Below, in pieces: positions 16,111 to 24,285 of a DNA stretch of 64,000 nt. The position numbers and the translations under genes were made by a program. Within the stretch, counting starts at the first letter, position 1. Every line of letters starts with the position of its first letter. Under the pieces are notes generated by a model. The model did not search any database. It saw only the letters and a list, made by a program, of their open reading frames with translations, and had not been told where the DNA came from. This stretch comes from Meridianimarinicoccus marinus (GTDB taxonomy: Bacteria; Pseudomonadota; Alphaproteobacteria; Rhodobacterales; Rhodobacteraceae), in NCBI RefSeq assembly GCF_040689105.1, contig NZ_JBFBVU010000001.1, forward strand, positions 310,001-374,000, given 5' to 3'.

Positions 16111-16965
16111 TCAGGCGGCGGGTTCGGAGTCTTGGGTCTTGTCGTGGGAAAGCGCGCCGCGTTCGGACGCCTTGGCCTTCAGCTTGCGGCGATGGTTGGC
16201 CTGGCGGGTCTTGCGGGCCCAGTCGATCAGCTTCAGCGTGCCGTCGGGAAGTTCGACAATGGCGGTGCAGCTTTCCACCCAGTCGCCGCAATTGACGTAT
16301 TCCACATCGCCGACCTGGGTCAGCTCGGCCTTGTGAATATGGCCGCAGATGATCCCGTCATAGCCGCCGCGCGCGGCCTCATCGGCCAGCACGGATTCGT
16401 ATTCGCCGATGAAGTTCACCGCGCGCTTGACGGTCTGCTTGGCCCAGTTGGACAGCGACCAGTATTGCCCGCCCCACAACCGCCGCACCCGGTTGAGCCA
16501 TGTGTTGGCCCCCAGCACGAATTTATAAGCGCGGTCCCCCAGGTGGGCGAGCCATTTAGCGTTCAGCACCACCACGTCGTACTGGTCGCCATGGGTCACC
16601 AGAAAGCGCCGCCCGTCGGCGGTCAGATGCTCATGGGTGATCTTGACCTCGATGCCGCCGAAATGGGTGCCCACATAGCTGCGCATGATCTCGTCATGGT
16701 TGCCGGGGATGTAGACGATGGGCACCCCGGCATGGGCCTTGGCCAGCAGCGCCTCGATGACGTTGTTGTGCGATTGCGGCCAGTGCCAGCCGCGCCGCAG
16801 CCGCCAGCCGTCGAAAATGTCGCCGACCAGAACGATCTTGTCCGCGTCGTGGCTGCGCAGGAAATCCAGCAGCATGTCGGCCTGGCAGCCCCGCGTTCCG
16901 AGGTGAATGTCGGACAGGAAAAGCGTGCGATACCGGGGCCGGCGGGAAGGAGCATCGGGCGTCAT
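16111..16965 (-). CDS. plcP: Metallophosphoesterase PlcP, phospholipase C for lipid remodelling
   Basis: A 284-residue calcineurin-like phosphoesterase with the di-metal motifs TLFLSDIHLGTRG, VGDIFDGW, PGNHDEIM, VTHGDQYDVV and CGHIHKAE. Generic annotation calls such proteins UDP-2,3-diacylglucosamine diphosphatase. Placement as the first gene of plcP-btaA-btaB matches PlcP of Sinorhizobium and marine roseobacters. That enzyme removes head groups from membrane phospholipids under phosphate starvation, recycling phosphate and leaving diacylglycerol for BtaA. The C-terminus is basic. The alternative, a lipid A (LpxH-like) role, is less likely because of the neighbours. Start at 16965, with a weak ribosome-binding site. 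Confidence 0.85.
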   Translation of the reverse strand: MTPDAPSRRPRYRTLFLSDIHLGTRGCQADMLLDFLRSHDADKIVLVGDIFDGWRLRRGWHWPQSHNNVIEALLAKAHAGVPIVYIPGNHDEIMRSYVGTHFGGIEVKITHEHLTADGRRFLVTHGDQYDVVVLNAKWLAHLGDRAYKFVLGANTWLNRVRRLWGGQYWSLSNWAKQTVKRAVNFIGEYESVLADEAARGGYDGIICGHIHKAELTQVGDVEYVNCGDWVESCTAIVELPDGTLKLIDWARKTRQANHRRKLKAKASERGALSHDKTQDSEPAA

Positions 16966-16989
16966 GGCTCAGCCCATACGCCAAGGATG

Positions 16990-17015
16990 GTGACGCAACC
17001 ATGACAAAGGGTGAC
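16990..17015 (-). promoter_or_regulatory. Candidate Pho box upstream of plcP-btaAB
   Basis: On the minus strand three GTCA cores follow each other with 10- and 11-base periods. The best 18-mer, TTGTCATGGTTGCGTCAC (17007 to 16990), matches 10 of 14 fixed bases of CTGTCAT-N4-CTGTCAT. It ends 24 bases before the plcP ATG, which would give a short leader. Helical-turn spacing is what PhoB-type regulators use. Confidence 0.4.
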
Positions 17016-17050
17016 GCAGGCGGCTCCTTGCCGAAGCATGCCCGGCCGGG

Positions 17051-18652
17051 TCAGGCGCGCTTGCCGGGCCGGAGCCCGCCACGGGGGCGGCTGCGGGAAT
17101 AGCGCGACAGCAGCGCCTCGAGCCGGGTGCGTTCGAACGGCTTGGGCAGGAAGGCATCCATGCCGGCGCTGAGATAGCTGTTCTGGTCGCGCACATGCGC
17201 CGAACAGCCGATGATCGGCACCTCGCCGATGGGGCCCGCATCGCGGATTTCCTTGGTCGCCTTGATGCCGTCCATATGCGGCATCATCACGTCCATGATG
17301 ACCAGATCGAACTTCTTGCGCTTGACCGCGTTGACCGCATGCAGCCCGTTCTCGGCGATGGTCACCCGGTGGCCCAACTCGGTCAGCAGATCCTGCATCA
17401 GGGCGCGGCTCATGTCGTTGTCTTCGGCCACGAGGATATCCAGCCCGGCGGGACGTGGTTCGGGATCGACGATGGTCGGCACCGATTTGGCCTTGTCTGC
17501 GGCCGTGTCGGCGCATTCATACCCGACATCCAGTTCGAAGAAGAAGGTCGAGCCTTCGCCGGGCCGCGATTGCACGCCGACCTTGGCCTCCATCGCGGTG
17601 GCGATCTCGTGACAGATCGACAGGCCCAGCCCCCAGCCGGTGGAGGTGTTGGAAAACCCCGAGCCGACCTGCACGAAGGGGCGGAACAGCTGCGCCACCT
17701 GGTCTTCGGTCATGCCAGGACCGGTGTCGTCGACCTCGAAGCGGATGGTCATGCGGTCGCCGTCACGGGCGACCTCTTCGACCGACAGGGTGATGCGGCC
17801 TTCACGGGTGTATTTCACCGCGTTGGCCAGATAGTTGTTCAGCACCTGCTGGATGCGCGAGCGGTCCGAGATAATCCGGGCGGGCAGGCCCTGATCCTTG
17901 GCGATCCGCATCCGCAGACCCTTTTCGTTGGCGCCGGTCTGCCACCAGTCGGCGATCTGCGCCAGGAAACAGTCCAGATCGAAGATCTCGCGCGCGACCT
18001 TCAACTGTCCGGTTTCGATCTGGCTGAGATCCAGCAGGTCGTTGAGCATCTTCATCAGGGTGCTGCCCGCACTCTGGATCGCGTCGACATGGCTTTGGCG
18101 GCGGTCGTCCAGCCCCGACATCTTCAGCAGTTGGGTGAAGCCGAGAATGGCATTCATCGGCGTGCGGATCTCGTGGCTCATGGCGGCCAGGAAACGGGAC
18201 TTGGCCTTGCTGGCCTCTTCGGCCTCGGCGATGGCGGCGCGCAGGGCGGCCTGGGTCGCGCGGGCCTCGGAGTTGTCGTACATCACCGCCAGCGCCCGCT
18301 TGATGCGGCCATCGGTGCCCATATGCGCCTTGGCCGACAGCACCACAGGCAGGGCGGTGCCGTCCTTGCGCCGGAATTCATACTCGGCCCCGTCCATGGT
18401 GCCGCGGGCGCGAAATTCCTGCTCGACCTGCGCCAGCGCCTTGGCCTGGCTGTCCGGCGTCAGGAAATCGAACGAGGGTTTGCCGATCATCTCGTCGGCG
18501 GCATAGCCCAGGGCTTCGGCCATGAACTCGCTGACCCGCACGACGCGCCAGTCGGCGTCGACGGAAATCATGTAGATGGGGGCCTGATCGAAGAATGCGT
18601 CGAAGGCTGCGTCCGAATTGCCGGTCCACTGGTTCAACAAGACACGCTTCAT
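17051..18652 (-). CDS. Hybrid sensor histidine kinase with PAS and receiver domains
   Basis: A 533-residue protein with an N-terminal PAS domain (about 25-140, DADWRVVRVSEFMAEALGY), a short coiled coil, and a HisKA dimerisation domain with phospho-accepting His in FLAAMSHEIRTPMNA near residue 170. A HATPase_c domain follows (NNYLANAVKYT, DDTGPGM, GWGLGLSICHEI), then a C-terminal receiver with Asp in LVIMDVMMPHMDG and Lys in PKPFERTRLE. No membrane segment, so it senses a cytoplasmic signal. The ATG at 18652 is preferred to one 33 bases upstream. No partner histidine phosphotransferase is adjacent (chpT is 31 kb away). It lies just upstream of plcP on the same strand. Confidence 0.9.
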   Translation of the reverse strand: MKRVLLNQWTGNSDAAFDAFFDQAPIYMISVDADWRVVRVSEFMAEALGYAADEMIGKPSFDFLTPDSQAKALAQVEQEFRARGTMDGAEYEFRRKDGTALPVVLSAKAHMGTDGRIKRALAVMYDNSEARATQAALRAAIAEAEEASKAKSRFLAAMSHEIRTPMNAILGFTQLLKMSGLDDRRQSHVDAIQSAGSTLMKMLNDLLDLSQIETGQLKVAREIFDLDCFLAQIADWWQTGANEKGLRMRIAKDQGLPARIISDRSRIQQVLNNYLANAVKYTREGRITLSVEEVARDGDRMTIRFEVDDTGPGMTEDQVAQLFRPFVQVGSGFSNTSTGWGLGLSICHEIATAMEAKVGVQSRPGEGSTFFFELDVGYECADTAADKAKSVPTIVDPEPRPAGLDILVAEDNDMSRALMQDLLTELGHRVTIAENGLHAVNAVKRKKFDLVIMDVMMPHMDGIKATKEIRDAGPIGEVPIIGCSAHVRDQNSYLSAGMDAFLPKPFERTRLEALLSRYSRSRPRGGLRPGKRA

Positions 18653-18755
18653 TTCCACTCCCGCACCGGCGACGGTGGCTGCCCGCAAACGGACCCGTCG
18701 CGTCCGCTACTATGCCGGGACTGCGGCAAGTTGTCCAGAAGCGGAGCGCCCGACC

Positions 18756-20474
18756 TTAGTCGCGCACGCCCGAGAACCGCGCTTGCCAATCCTCGCGATC
18801 CTCGTCCGCGATCTTGGCGAACAGGACCTCGGGCACGGTGAAGGCATGGCCGGGCTGCATCCGGTCCAGTGCCTTGCGCACATCCTCGGGCCAGGGGCTG
18901 TCGCCCAGGGCCATCGCCTCGGTCAGCTTGGCGCTGGCGTCGGGGATGAAGGGCGCCGACAAGGCCGCGTAGAGCCCGATCAGGTTCAGCGCCAGACGGA
19001 CCACAGCGGCGGCAGCCTCGGGGTCGGTCTTGAACTGCGCCCAGGGGGCGGCGTCCTGCAGGTATTCGTTGCCCAGCACCCAGATCGCCCGCAATTCGGC
19101 GGCGGCCTTGCGGATCTCGATGGCGTCCATGTGGTCTTGGTAGGCGGCGACGCGGGTTTCCAGCGCCGCGATCAGCGCTTCTTCGCGGTCGCCATAGGTG
19201 CCGCCGGCAGGCACTTCCTCGCCGAATTTCGACCGGCAGAACTTGGTGATCCGGCTGACGAAATTGCCCAGAACATCGGCCAGATCCTTGTTCACGCTGG
19301 TCTGGAAATTCTCCCAGGTGAATTCGCTGTCGGAGTTTTCCGGCGCATGGCTGAGCAGCCACCAGCGCCAGTAGTCGCTGGGCAGGATGTCCAGCGCCTG
19401 ATCCATGAACACGCCGCGCCCCTGGCTGGTCGAGAACTGACCACCATCGTAGTTCAGGTAGTTGAAGGACTTGATGTAATCCACCAGCTTCCACGGATCG
19501 CCCGAGCCCTTGATCGTCGCCGGGAAGCTGAGCGTGTGGAACGGCACGTTGTCCTTGCCCATGAACTGCACATAGCGCACGTCGTCGGCACCCTTGTCGG
19601 TGCGCCACCAGCGTTCCCAGTCGACCTCGGTCTTGCCGTTGGCCTCGGCCCATTCGGCGCTGGCCGCGATATATTCGATGGGGGCGTCGAACCAGACGTA
19701 GAAAACCTTGCCTTCCATGCCGGGCCAGTCGGCCTCGCCGCGTTTGACCGGCACGCCCCAATCCAGATCGCGGGTGATGCCGCGATCCTGCAGGCCGTCG
19801 CCGTCGTGCAGCCATTTCTTGGCGATCGAGGTGGTCAGCACCGGCCAATCGGTCTTGGAGGAGATCCAGGCGTCCAGATCATCCTTCAGGGCGGACTGGC
19901 GCAGGTACAGATGCTTGGTCTCGCGCACTTCAAGGTCGGTCGAGCCGGAAATGGCCGAGCGCGGGTCGATCAGGTCGGTGGGATCCAGCTGCTTGGTGCA
20001 ATTCTCGCACTGGTCGCCGCGCGCCTTGTCATAGCCGCAGTTGGGGCAGGTTCCCTCGATATAGCGGTCGGGCAGGAAGCGGCCATCGGCGTGGGAATAG
20101 ACCTGACGCTCGCTGACTTCCTCGATCAGCCCGTTGTCGGCCAGCCGGCCCGCGAAATACTGGGTCAGCTTGTGGTTCTGCGGGCTGGAGGAGCGTCCGA
20201 AGTGATCGAAAGACAGGCGGAACCCTTCGGCCAGCGCCGATTGGGTCTTGTGCATCGCGGCGCAATATTCGGCCACCGGTTGGCCGGCCTTGGCGGCGGC
20301 CAGTTCGGCGGGGGTGCCGTGTTCGTCGGTGGCGCAAAGGAACATGACTTCGTTGCCGCGGGCACGCTGGTAGCGGGCATAGAGATCGGCCGGCAACTGG
20401 CTGCCCACCAGATTGCCCAGATGCTTGATCCCATTGATATAGGGGATCGCCGAAGTGATCAGAATTCGTGCCAT
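18756..20474 (-). CDS. metG: Methionyl-tRNA synthetase
   Basis: A 572-residue class I aminoacyl-tRNA synthetase starting MARILITSAIPYINGIKHLGN, whose HLGN is the ATP-binding HIGH-type motif. A zinc knuckle CPNCGYDKARGDQCENC follows near residue 145. The second ATP loop, KMSKS in most MetRS, reads FSTSQ here in GGQFSTSQGRGVFMDQAL near 320; such FSTS forms are seen in alphaproteobacteria. No C-terminal tRNA-binding dimerisation domain is present, giving the short form. The ATG at 20474 begins the conserved core. Confidence 0.94.
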   Translation of the reverse strand: MARILITSAIPYINGIKHLGNLVGSQLPADLYARYQRARGNEVMFLCATDEHGTPAELAAAKAGQPVAEYCAAMHKTQSALAEGFRLSFDHFGRSSSPQNHKLTQYFAGRLADNGLIEEVSERQVYSHADGRFLPDRYIEGTCPNCGYDKARGDQCENCTKQLDPTDLIDPRSAISGSTDLEVRETKHLYLRQSALKDDLDAWISSKTDWPVLTTSIAKKWLHDGDGLQDRGITRDLDWGVPVKRGEADWPGMEGKVFYVWFDAPIEYIAASAEWAEANGKTEVDWERWWRTDKGADDVRYVQFMGKDNVPFHTLSFPATIKGSGDPWKLVDYIKSFNYLNYDGGQFSTSQGRGVFMDQALDILPSDYWRWWLLSHAPENSDSEFTWENFQTSVNKDLADVLGNFVSRITKFCRSKFGEEVPAGGTYGDREEALIAALETRVAAYQDHMDAIEIRKAAAELRAIWVLGNEYLQDAAPWAQFKTDPEAAAAVVRLALNLIGLYAALSAPFIPDASAKLTEAMALGDSPWPEDVRKALDRMQPGHAFTVPEVLFAKIADEDREDWQARFSGVRD

Positions 20475-20556
20475 TGGTCGCTGTCCCATCTGCTGCCGTT
20501 GCCCGACCGCGCCCGTGTAACGCAGCTTTGCGGCAAGGGCCAGATGGCGTGGAGGG

Positions 20557-21126
20557 TCAGGGCGCCTCGATCCGCGCAAGGATGCGCAACCCGACCACAT
20601 CGCCGACCAGATCGCTGTAGCCGGATGCCCCGAAATCGCTGCGCCGGATCTGGCCGGTCAGCAGCACCGACAGTCGGCTCAGGTCGCCCGCTCCGGTGCC
20701 GCGCTGGCGATAGATCTGCGCGTCCAGCACCAGCGGGCGGGTGACGCCGCGCAGGGTGACATCGCCGGTGATCCGCGCGCCGCCCGTAAGGGCCGTGACC
20801 CTGCGCGAGACGAAGCGGATGATGGGAAAGCGGGCGGTGTCCAGTACTTGCGGCGATTTCAGCGCCTGCGTGACGAAGCCGACGTTGGTGCGGCTGCGGG
20901 CGGCGTCCAGTTCGACCACCGCGCGCGAGTTGGCCACCCGGTCGAAATCCAGCCGCAGATCGGCGCGGACGACCGGCATGGTGCCGGTGCCGGGGGTGCC
21001 GCCCAGCGAGTAGGTGAATTCCACCGTCGAGTTGGAGGTATCCAGCGCATAGTCGCGCGGCTCGGCCAGCAGCGGACCAAGGGGGAGCAGGATCAGAAGG
21101 ACAAGCAGGCGGGTCAGTCGGGACAT
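20557..21126 (-). CDS. YceI-family periplasmic lipid-binding protein
   Basis: A 189-residue secreted protein with a signal peptide (MSRLTRLLVLLILLPLGPLLA, cut probably after LLAEP) and a lipocalin-like YceI barrel. The typical opening YALDTSNSTVEFTYSLGG, then LDFDRVANSRAVVELD, ITGDVTLRGVTRPLVL and DFGASGYSDLVGD, identify the family. Members bind long isoprenoid or amphiphilic molecules in the periplasm; the physiological role here is unknown. It lies between metG and imuA on the same strand with no tight coupling to either. Confidence 0.85.
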   Translation of the reverse strand: MSRLTRLLVLLILLPLGPLLAEPRDYALDTSNSTVEFTYSLGGTPGTGTMPVVRADLRLDFDRVANSRAVVELDAARSRTNVGFVTQALKSPQVLDTARFPIIRFVSRRVTALTGGARITGDVTLRGVTRPLVLDAQIYRQRGTGAGDLSRLSVLLTGQIRRSDFGASGYSDLVGDVVGLRILARIEAP

Positions 21127-21212
21127 GCATCAGTGGTAGCGCAGAACCGGGCCGCGTCGGGGAAACTTTTTCGTGTCACGGCGCGTGGTTGCGTGGCCGT
21201 GAGGCCGGGCCG

Positions 21213-21806
21213 CTACATCAGCGCCGCGGCGGCGGTGGGCAGATGGTCCAGCTGCCAGCGGGCCGGCGGGGCGGTGCGGGCGCGCAACCGCTCCAGCCGC
21301 CAGCCCAGCCGATCGGCGGTATGGGTCGGGGTCAGCGACCAGCGGCTTTCCACCCCGCCCGCGCCGCCCGCGCCGGGCGTCAGGATCAGCCCCAGCGGCG
21401 CGCGGCCCCGTGCCTCGGCCCCCGCTTCGGCGGCCAGATGCAGGCGGCGCACCGGGGTCAGCGGCGGCGGGCCGGGCAGTTCCGCCACCGCCAGCGCCAC
21501 CGCGCCCGAGCGCAGGCTTTCCTCAAGGCACCACAGCAGATCCTCGGCCCGCTTGGCCTGCACGAAGATCAGCCGCCCCGGCAGACCGGCCACGCCGATG
21601 CCTTCGGGATTGAGCTGTTCGGCCTGCCATTCGGGGCGGATCCAGATCACCGGCCCTTCGGTGCGCGCCGCCACCTCCAGCGCCAGGCTGCGCCGGGCCG
21701 GGCCGCAGATCTCATGGGCGCGGCCGGGCATCAGCGCCATCTCTCCGATCACCGGCAAAAGCGGGACGGGGCGATGCGGCGCGCGGTGCAGGCGAAGATG
21801 TTCCAT
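21213..21806 (-). CDS. imuA: ImuA-like (RecA/SulA-like) SOS mutagenesis accessory protein
   Basis: A 197-residue protein resembling alphaproteobacterial ImuA, a degenerate RecA-fold partner of the error-prone ImuB-DnaE2 system. Features are MPGRAHEICGPARRSLALEVAAR (helix after a loop, without a good Walker A), GPVIWIRPEWQ, FVQAKRAEDLLWCLEESLRS, ALAVAELPG, and the C-terminal RWSLTP ... RWQLDHL pattern. A perfect GTTC-N7-GTTC SOS box lies 17 bases before its ATG, strongly supporting the assignment. Unlike the usual imuA-imuB-dnaE2 operon, neither imuB nor dnaE2 follows; the next gene downstream is yceI. Confidence 0.75.
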   Translation of the reverse strand: MEHLRLHRAPHRPVPLLPVIGEMALMPGRAHEICGPARRSLALEVAARTEGPVIWIRPEWQAEQLNPEGIGVAGLPGRLIFVQAKRAEDLLWCLEESLRSGAVALAVAELPGPPPLTPVRRLHLAAEAGAEARGRAPLGLILTPGAGGAGGVESRWSLTPTHTADRLGWRLERLRARTAPPARWQLDHLPTAAAALM

Positions 21807-21822
21807 GCCGTCAATTTAGAGT

Positions 21823-21837
21823 GTTCTTTATATGTTC
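21823..21837. promoter_or_regulatory. LexA (SOS) box GTTC-N7-GTTC
   Basis: GTTCTTTATATGTTC is a perfect copy of the alphaproteobacterial LexA operator (direct repeat GTTC with seven bases between). It lies 17 bases upstream of imuA and 110 bases upstream of the divergent aldo/keto reductase start, so imuA is the probable target. Confidence 0.85.
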
Positions 21838-21946
21838 TCAAGTCCGCCGTGCAGATCCCGGTCAAAATCCGGTCCGGGGGCCTTGGGTTCTTGTTTCCCG
21901 GACGCGCCCGGACTACCTGCCTGTGAGCGTTAACGAGGGGACAGAC

Positions 21947-22990
21947 ATGAAAATGAATCCGTTGGGCCGCACCGAGACGATGGTCTCCGATCTTTGCCTT
22001 GGCAGCATGACTTGGGGCACGCAGACCCCCGAAGCCGATGCCCACACCCAGATCGACATGGCGCTGGACCACGGCATCAACTTCATCGACACCGCCGAAG
22101 CCTATCCGGTCAATCCAATGCGGGCCGAGACCGCCGGCCTTACCGAAACGGTCATCGGCAACTGGATCGCCACGAGCGGCCGCCGCGACGAGGTGGTTCT
22201 GGCCACCAAGATCGCCGGTGCCGGCGGCATCTGCCACGAGGGCGCGCCGATCTCGTCCAAGCTGGTGGACAAGGCGCTGAAGGACTCGCTGGCGCGGCTG
22301 CAGACCGACCATGTGGACCTGTACCAGTTGCACTGGCCCAACCGCGGCTCTTACGCCTTCCGCCAGAACTGGACCTTCGACCCGTCAGGTCAGGATCGCG
22401 CCCAGACGCTGGCGCATATGGAAGACACGCTGGGCGCGCTGAAGTCGCATGTGGAGGCCGGACGCATCCGCCACGTGGGCCTGTCCAACGAATCCGCCTG
22501 GGGCACGATGATGTGGCTGGAAGCGGCCCAATCCATCGGCGCGCCGCGCATGGTGTCGATCCAGAACGAATATTCGCTGCTGTTCCGCCTGTTCGACACC
22601 GATCTGGCCGAGGTTACCGCGAACGAGCAGGTCGGCCTGCTGTCCTATTCGCCGTTGGCCTGCGGGATGCTGACGGGCAAATACCGGGACGGCGCCTGTC
22701 CCGAAGGCTCGCGCCTTGCGGTGGGCACCAACAAGCTGGGCGGGCGGTTCACCGACCGCGCGCAGGAGGCGGTGGAAATCTATGCCGCATTGGCCAGCGA
22801 CCATGGTCTTGATCTGGCCCATATGTCGCTGGCGTTCTGCCGCGCCCGGCCGTTCATGACCTCGACCATTTTCGGGGCCACCTCGGCGGCGCAACTGGCG
22901 CACATTCTGGCCGGGATCGAGGTCAGCCTGCCGGACGAGGCGCTGACGGCGATCAATGACGCGCACCGCAGCGTCCCGATGCCCTATTGA
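21947..22990 (+). CDS. Aldo/keto reductase, Tas-like
   Basis: A 347-residue TIM-barrel NADPH oxidoreductase opening MKMNPLGRTETMVSDLCLGSM. Catalytic Asp and Tyr lie in INFIDTAEAYPVNP, Lys in EVVLATKIAG, and the His-containing VDLYQLHWPNRG follows. Length and motifs match the E. coli Tas subgroup, whose substrate is uncertain. The ATG at 21947 follows GAGGGG; upstream in-frame starts run through the promoter region. It converges with the NUDIX gene, overlapping its stop by seven bases. Confidence 0.9.
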   Translation: MKMNPLGRTETMVSDLCLGSMTWGTQTPEADAHTQIDMALDHGINFIDTAEAYPVNPMRAETAGLTETVIGNWIATSGRRDEVVLATKIAGAGGICHEGAPISSKLVDKALKDSLARLQTDHVDLYQLHWPNRGSYAFRQNWTFDPSGQDRAQTLAHMEDTLGALKSHVEAGRIRHVGLSNESAWGTMMWLEAAQSIGAPRMVSIQNEYSLLFRLFDTDLAEVTANEQVGLLSYSPLACGMLTGKYRDGACPEGSRLAVGTNKLGGRFTDRAQEAVEIYAALASDHGLDLAHMSLAFCRARPFMTSTIFGATSAAQLAHILAGIEVSLPDEALTAINDAHRSVPMPY

Positions 22991-23676
22991 GACGGTCCCT
23001 GTTCCTGCCCTTTCAGGCGCAGGAACAGGGTTTCCTCGTCATCGTTGTTGAAGAAGGGCACGCTCTCGGGCGGGGCGTTCCGCGCGACCAGCGCGGCTAC
23101 TTCGGCCAGCACCACCTCGGTGATGAAGGGCAGATCGAAGCCGCGGGCCTGCCGCAGCGGGATCCATTGCAGGTTCGACAATTCGTCCGAGGCCCGGCTG
23201 AAGTCATCCGGGTCGCTGGCCAGCCCCTCGGCCGGGGCCAGGAAAAACCGCGCATCGAAACGCCGGGGCCGTCCCGGCGGGGTGATGGCGCGAAAGATGA
23301 ACCGCAGGGCGCTGGCGTCGGGCAGATGGCCGGTGGCGGCAAAATCCCTCCAGTCGTCCGGTGCAGGCATGGGCCAGTCACCGGGGGTGCCCAGAATCAG
23401 CCCGGTTTCCTCCCAGATCTCGCGGATGGCGGCGGTCAGAAGCGCATGAGGCAGGGCCGGGGCGCTGTCTTCCGCCAGCCGGGACCGGCACAGGGCGTTG
23501 GGCTGACCGGCCAGCGGGATGTCGGCGTCGCCCGCATCCACGGCGCCACCCGGAAACACGAACTTGTTGGGCATGAAGGCCGCCCGCGCGCCGCGCTGGC
23601 CCATCAGGATCTCGGGCGCGGCCGGGTTGCGATACAGGATCACCGTGGCCGCATCGCGGATCTTGGTCTTGTCCAA
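22984..23676 (-). CDS. NUDIX hydrolase
   Basis: A 230-residue NUDIX protein. The box is GGAVDAGDADIPLAG ... AAIREIWEETGLILG, with an insertion of about 30 residues between the Gly and the REXXEEXG part, as in larger bacterial NUDIX proteins. The preferred start is TTG at 23676 with a GGAGG site eight bases before it, giving LDKTKIRDAATVILYRN; no ATG fits. It likely hydrolyses a nucleoside-diphosphate derivative, substrate unknown. It follows the DUF983 gene on the same strand by 17 bases. Confidence 0.85.
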   Translation of the reverse strand: MDKTKIRDAATVILYRNPAAPEILMGQRGARAAFMPNKFVFPGGAVDAGDADIPLAGQPNALCRSRLAEDSAPALPHALLTAAIREIWEETGLILGTPGDWPMPAPDDWRDFAATGHLPDASALRFIFRAITPPGRPRRFDARFFLAPAEGLASDPDDFSRASDELSNLQWIPLRQARGFDLPFITEVVLAEVAALVARNAPPESVPFFNNDDEETLFLRLKGQEQGPSQ

Positions 23677-23693
23677 GGCCGGTCCCTCCGCGC

Positions 23694-24086
23694 CTAGGCT
23701 TCGCTGGGCACGGCACCGAACCCATGCATCCGCCGCGCCCATTGCACGCCCACCACCAGCCCCTTCATCCGGGGCAGCAGGAACAGCGACAGCGCCACGC
23801 AGGCCACGGACAACACCGAGGCCATCATCAGTGGCGACGGCCGCAACTGCACGAACATGACGTGGATCAGCACCGCCAGGATGTGGCCCACCACCAGGAT
23901 GGTCAGATAGGCCGGCCCGTCGTCGGCGCGCTGGTGGGACAGATCCTCGCCGCATTCGGCGCAGCGATCGACCACCTTCAGATAGCCGTGGAACAGCTTG
24001 CCCTTGCCGCAATTGGGGCAACGGCACATCAGTCCGCGCCGGATCGCGCGTCCGGTGTTGCGCTCTGTCTGGCTCTCGGCGGGCAT
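23694..24086 (-). CDS. DUF983 membrane protein
   Basis: A 130-residue protein with an N-terminal zinc-ribbon-like CPNCGKGKLFHGYLKVVDRCAECG (two CxxC pairs, written here as one motif spanning residues 22 to about 47). Two membrane segments follow (AYLTILVVGHILAVLIHVMF and ASVLSVACVALSLFLL), ending in a cytoplasmic GLVVGVQWARRMHGF tail. This is the DUF983 pattern; the family has no known function. It is probably co-transcribed with the downstream NUDIX gene. Confidence 0.85.
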   Translation of the reverse strand: MPAESQTERNTGRAIRRGLMCRCPNCGKGKLFHGYLKVVDRCAECGEDLSHQRADDGPAYLTILVVGHILAVLIHVMFVQLRPSPLMMASVLSVACVALSLFLLPRMKGLVVGVQWARRMHGFGAVPSEA

Positions 24087-24285
24087 GGCGGGATCCTTGT
24101 TACATTCCGGTTTTCGCAAGTTTCGCACGATAGGTCCGGCCTGTGCTGCCCTGAATGTGGTGCATTGTCCCGCCGCGCCCAAGAAAAAAAATTTCAGCCC
24201 CGGCGACGGAACCGCCGGGCTGGCCCGTTTCAGAGATGCATACCGGGCGCAACACCGGCCCGGTCGAACCCAAAGGACGACGACA

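Noticed and set aside
24205..24240. ECF promoter (GGAAC ... CGTT) before the EF-hand gene
   Set aside because: The two elements are only about 13 bases apart instead of 16-17.
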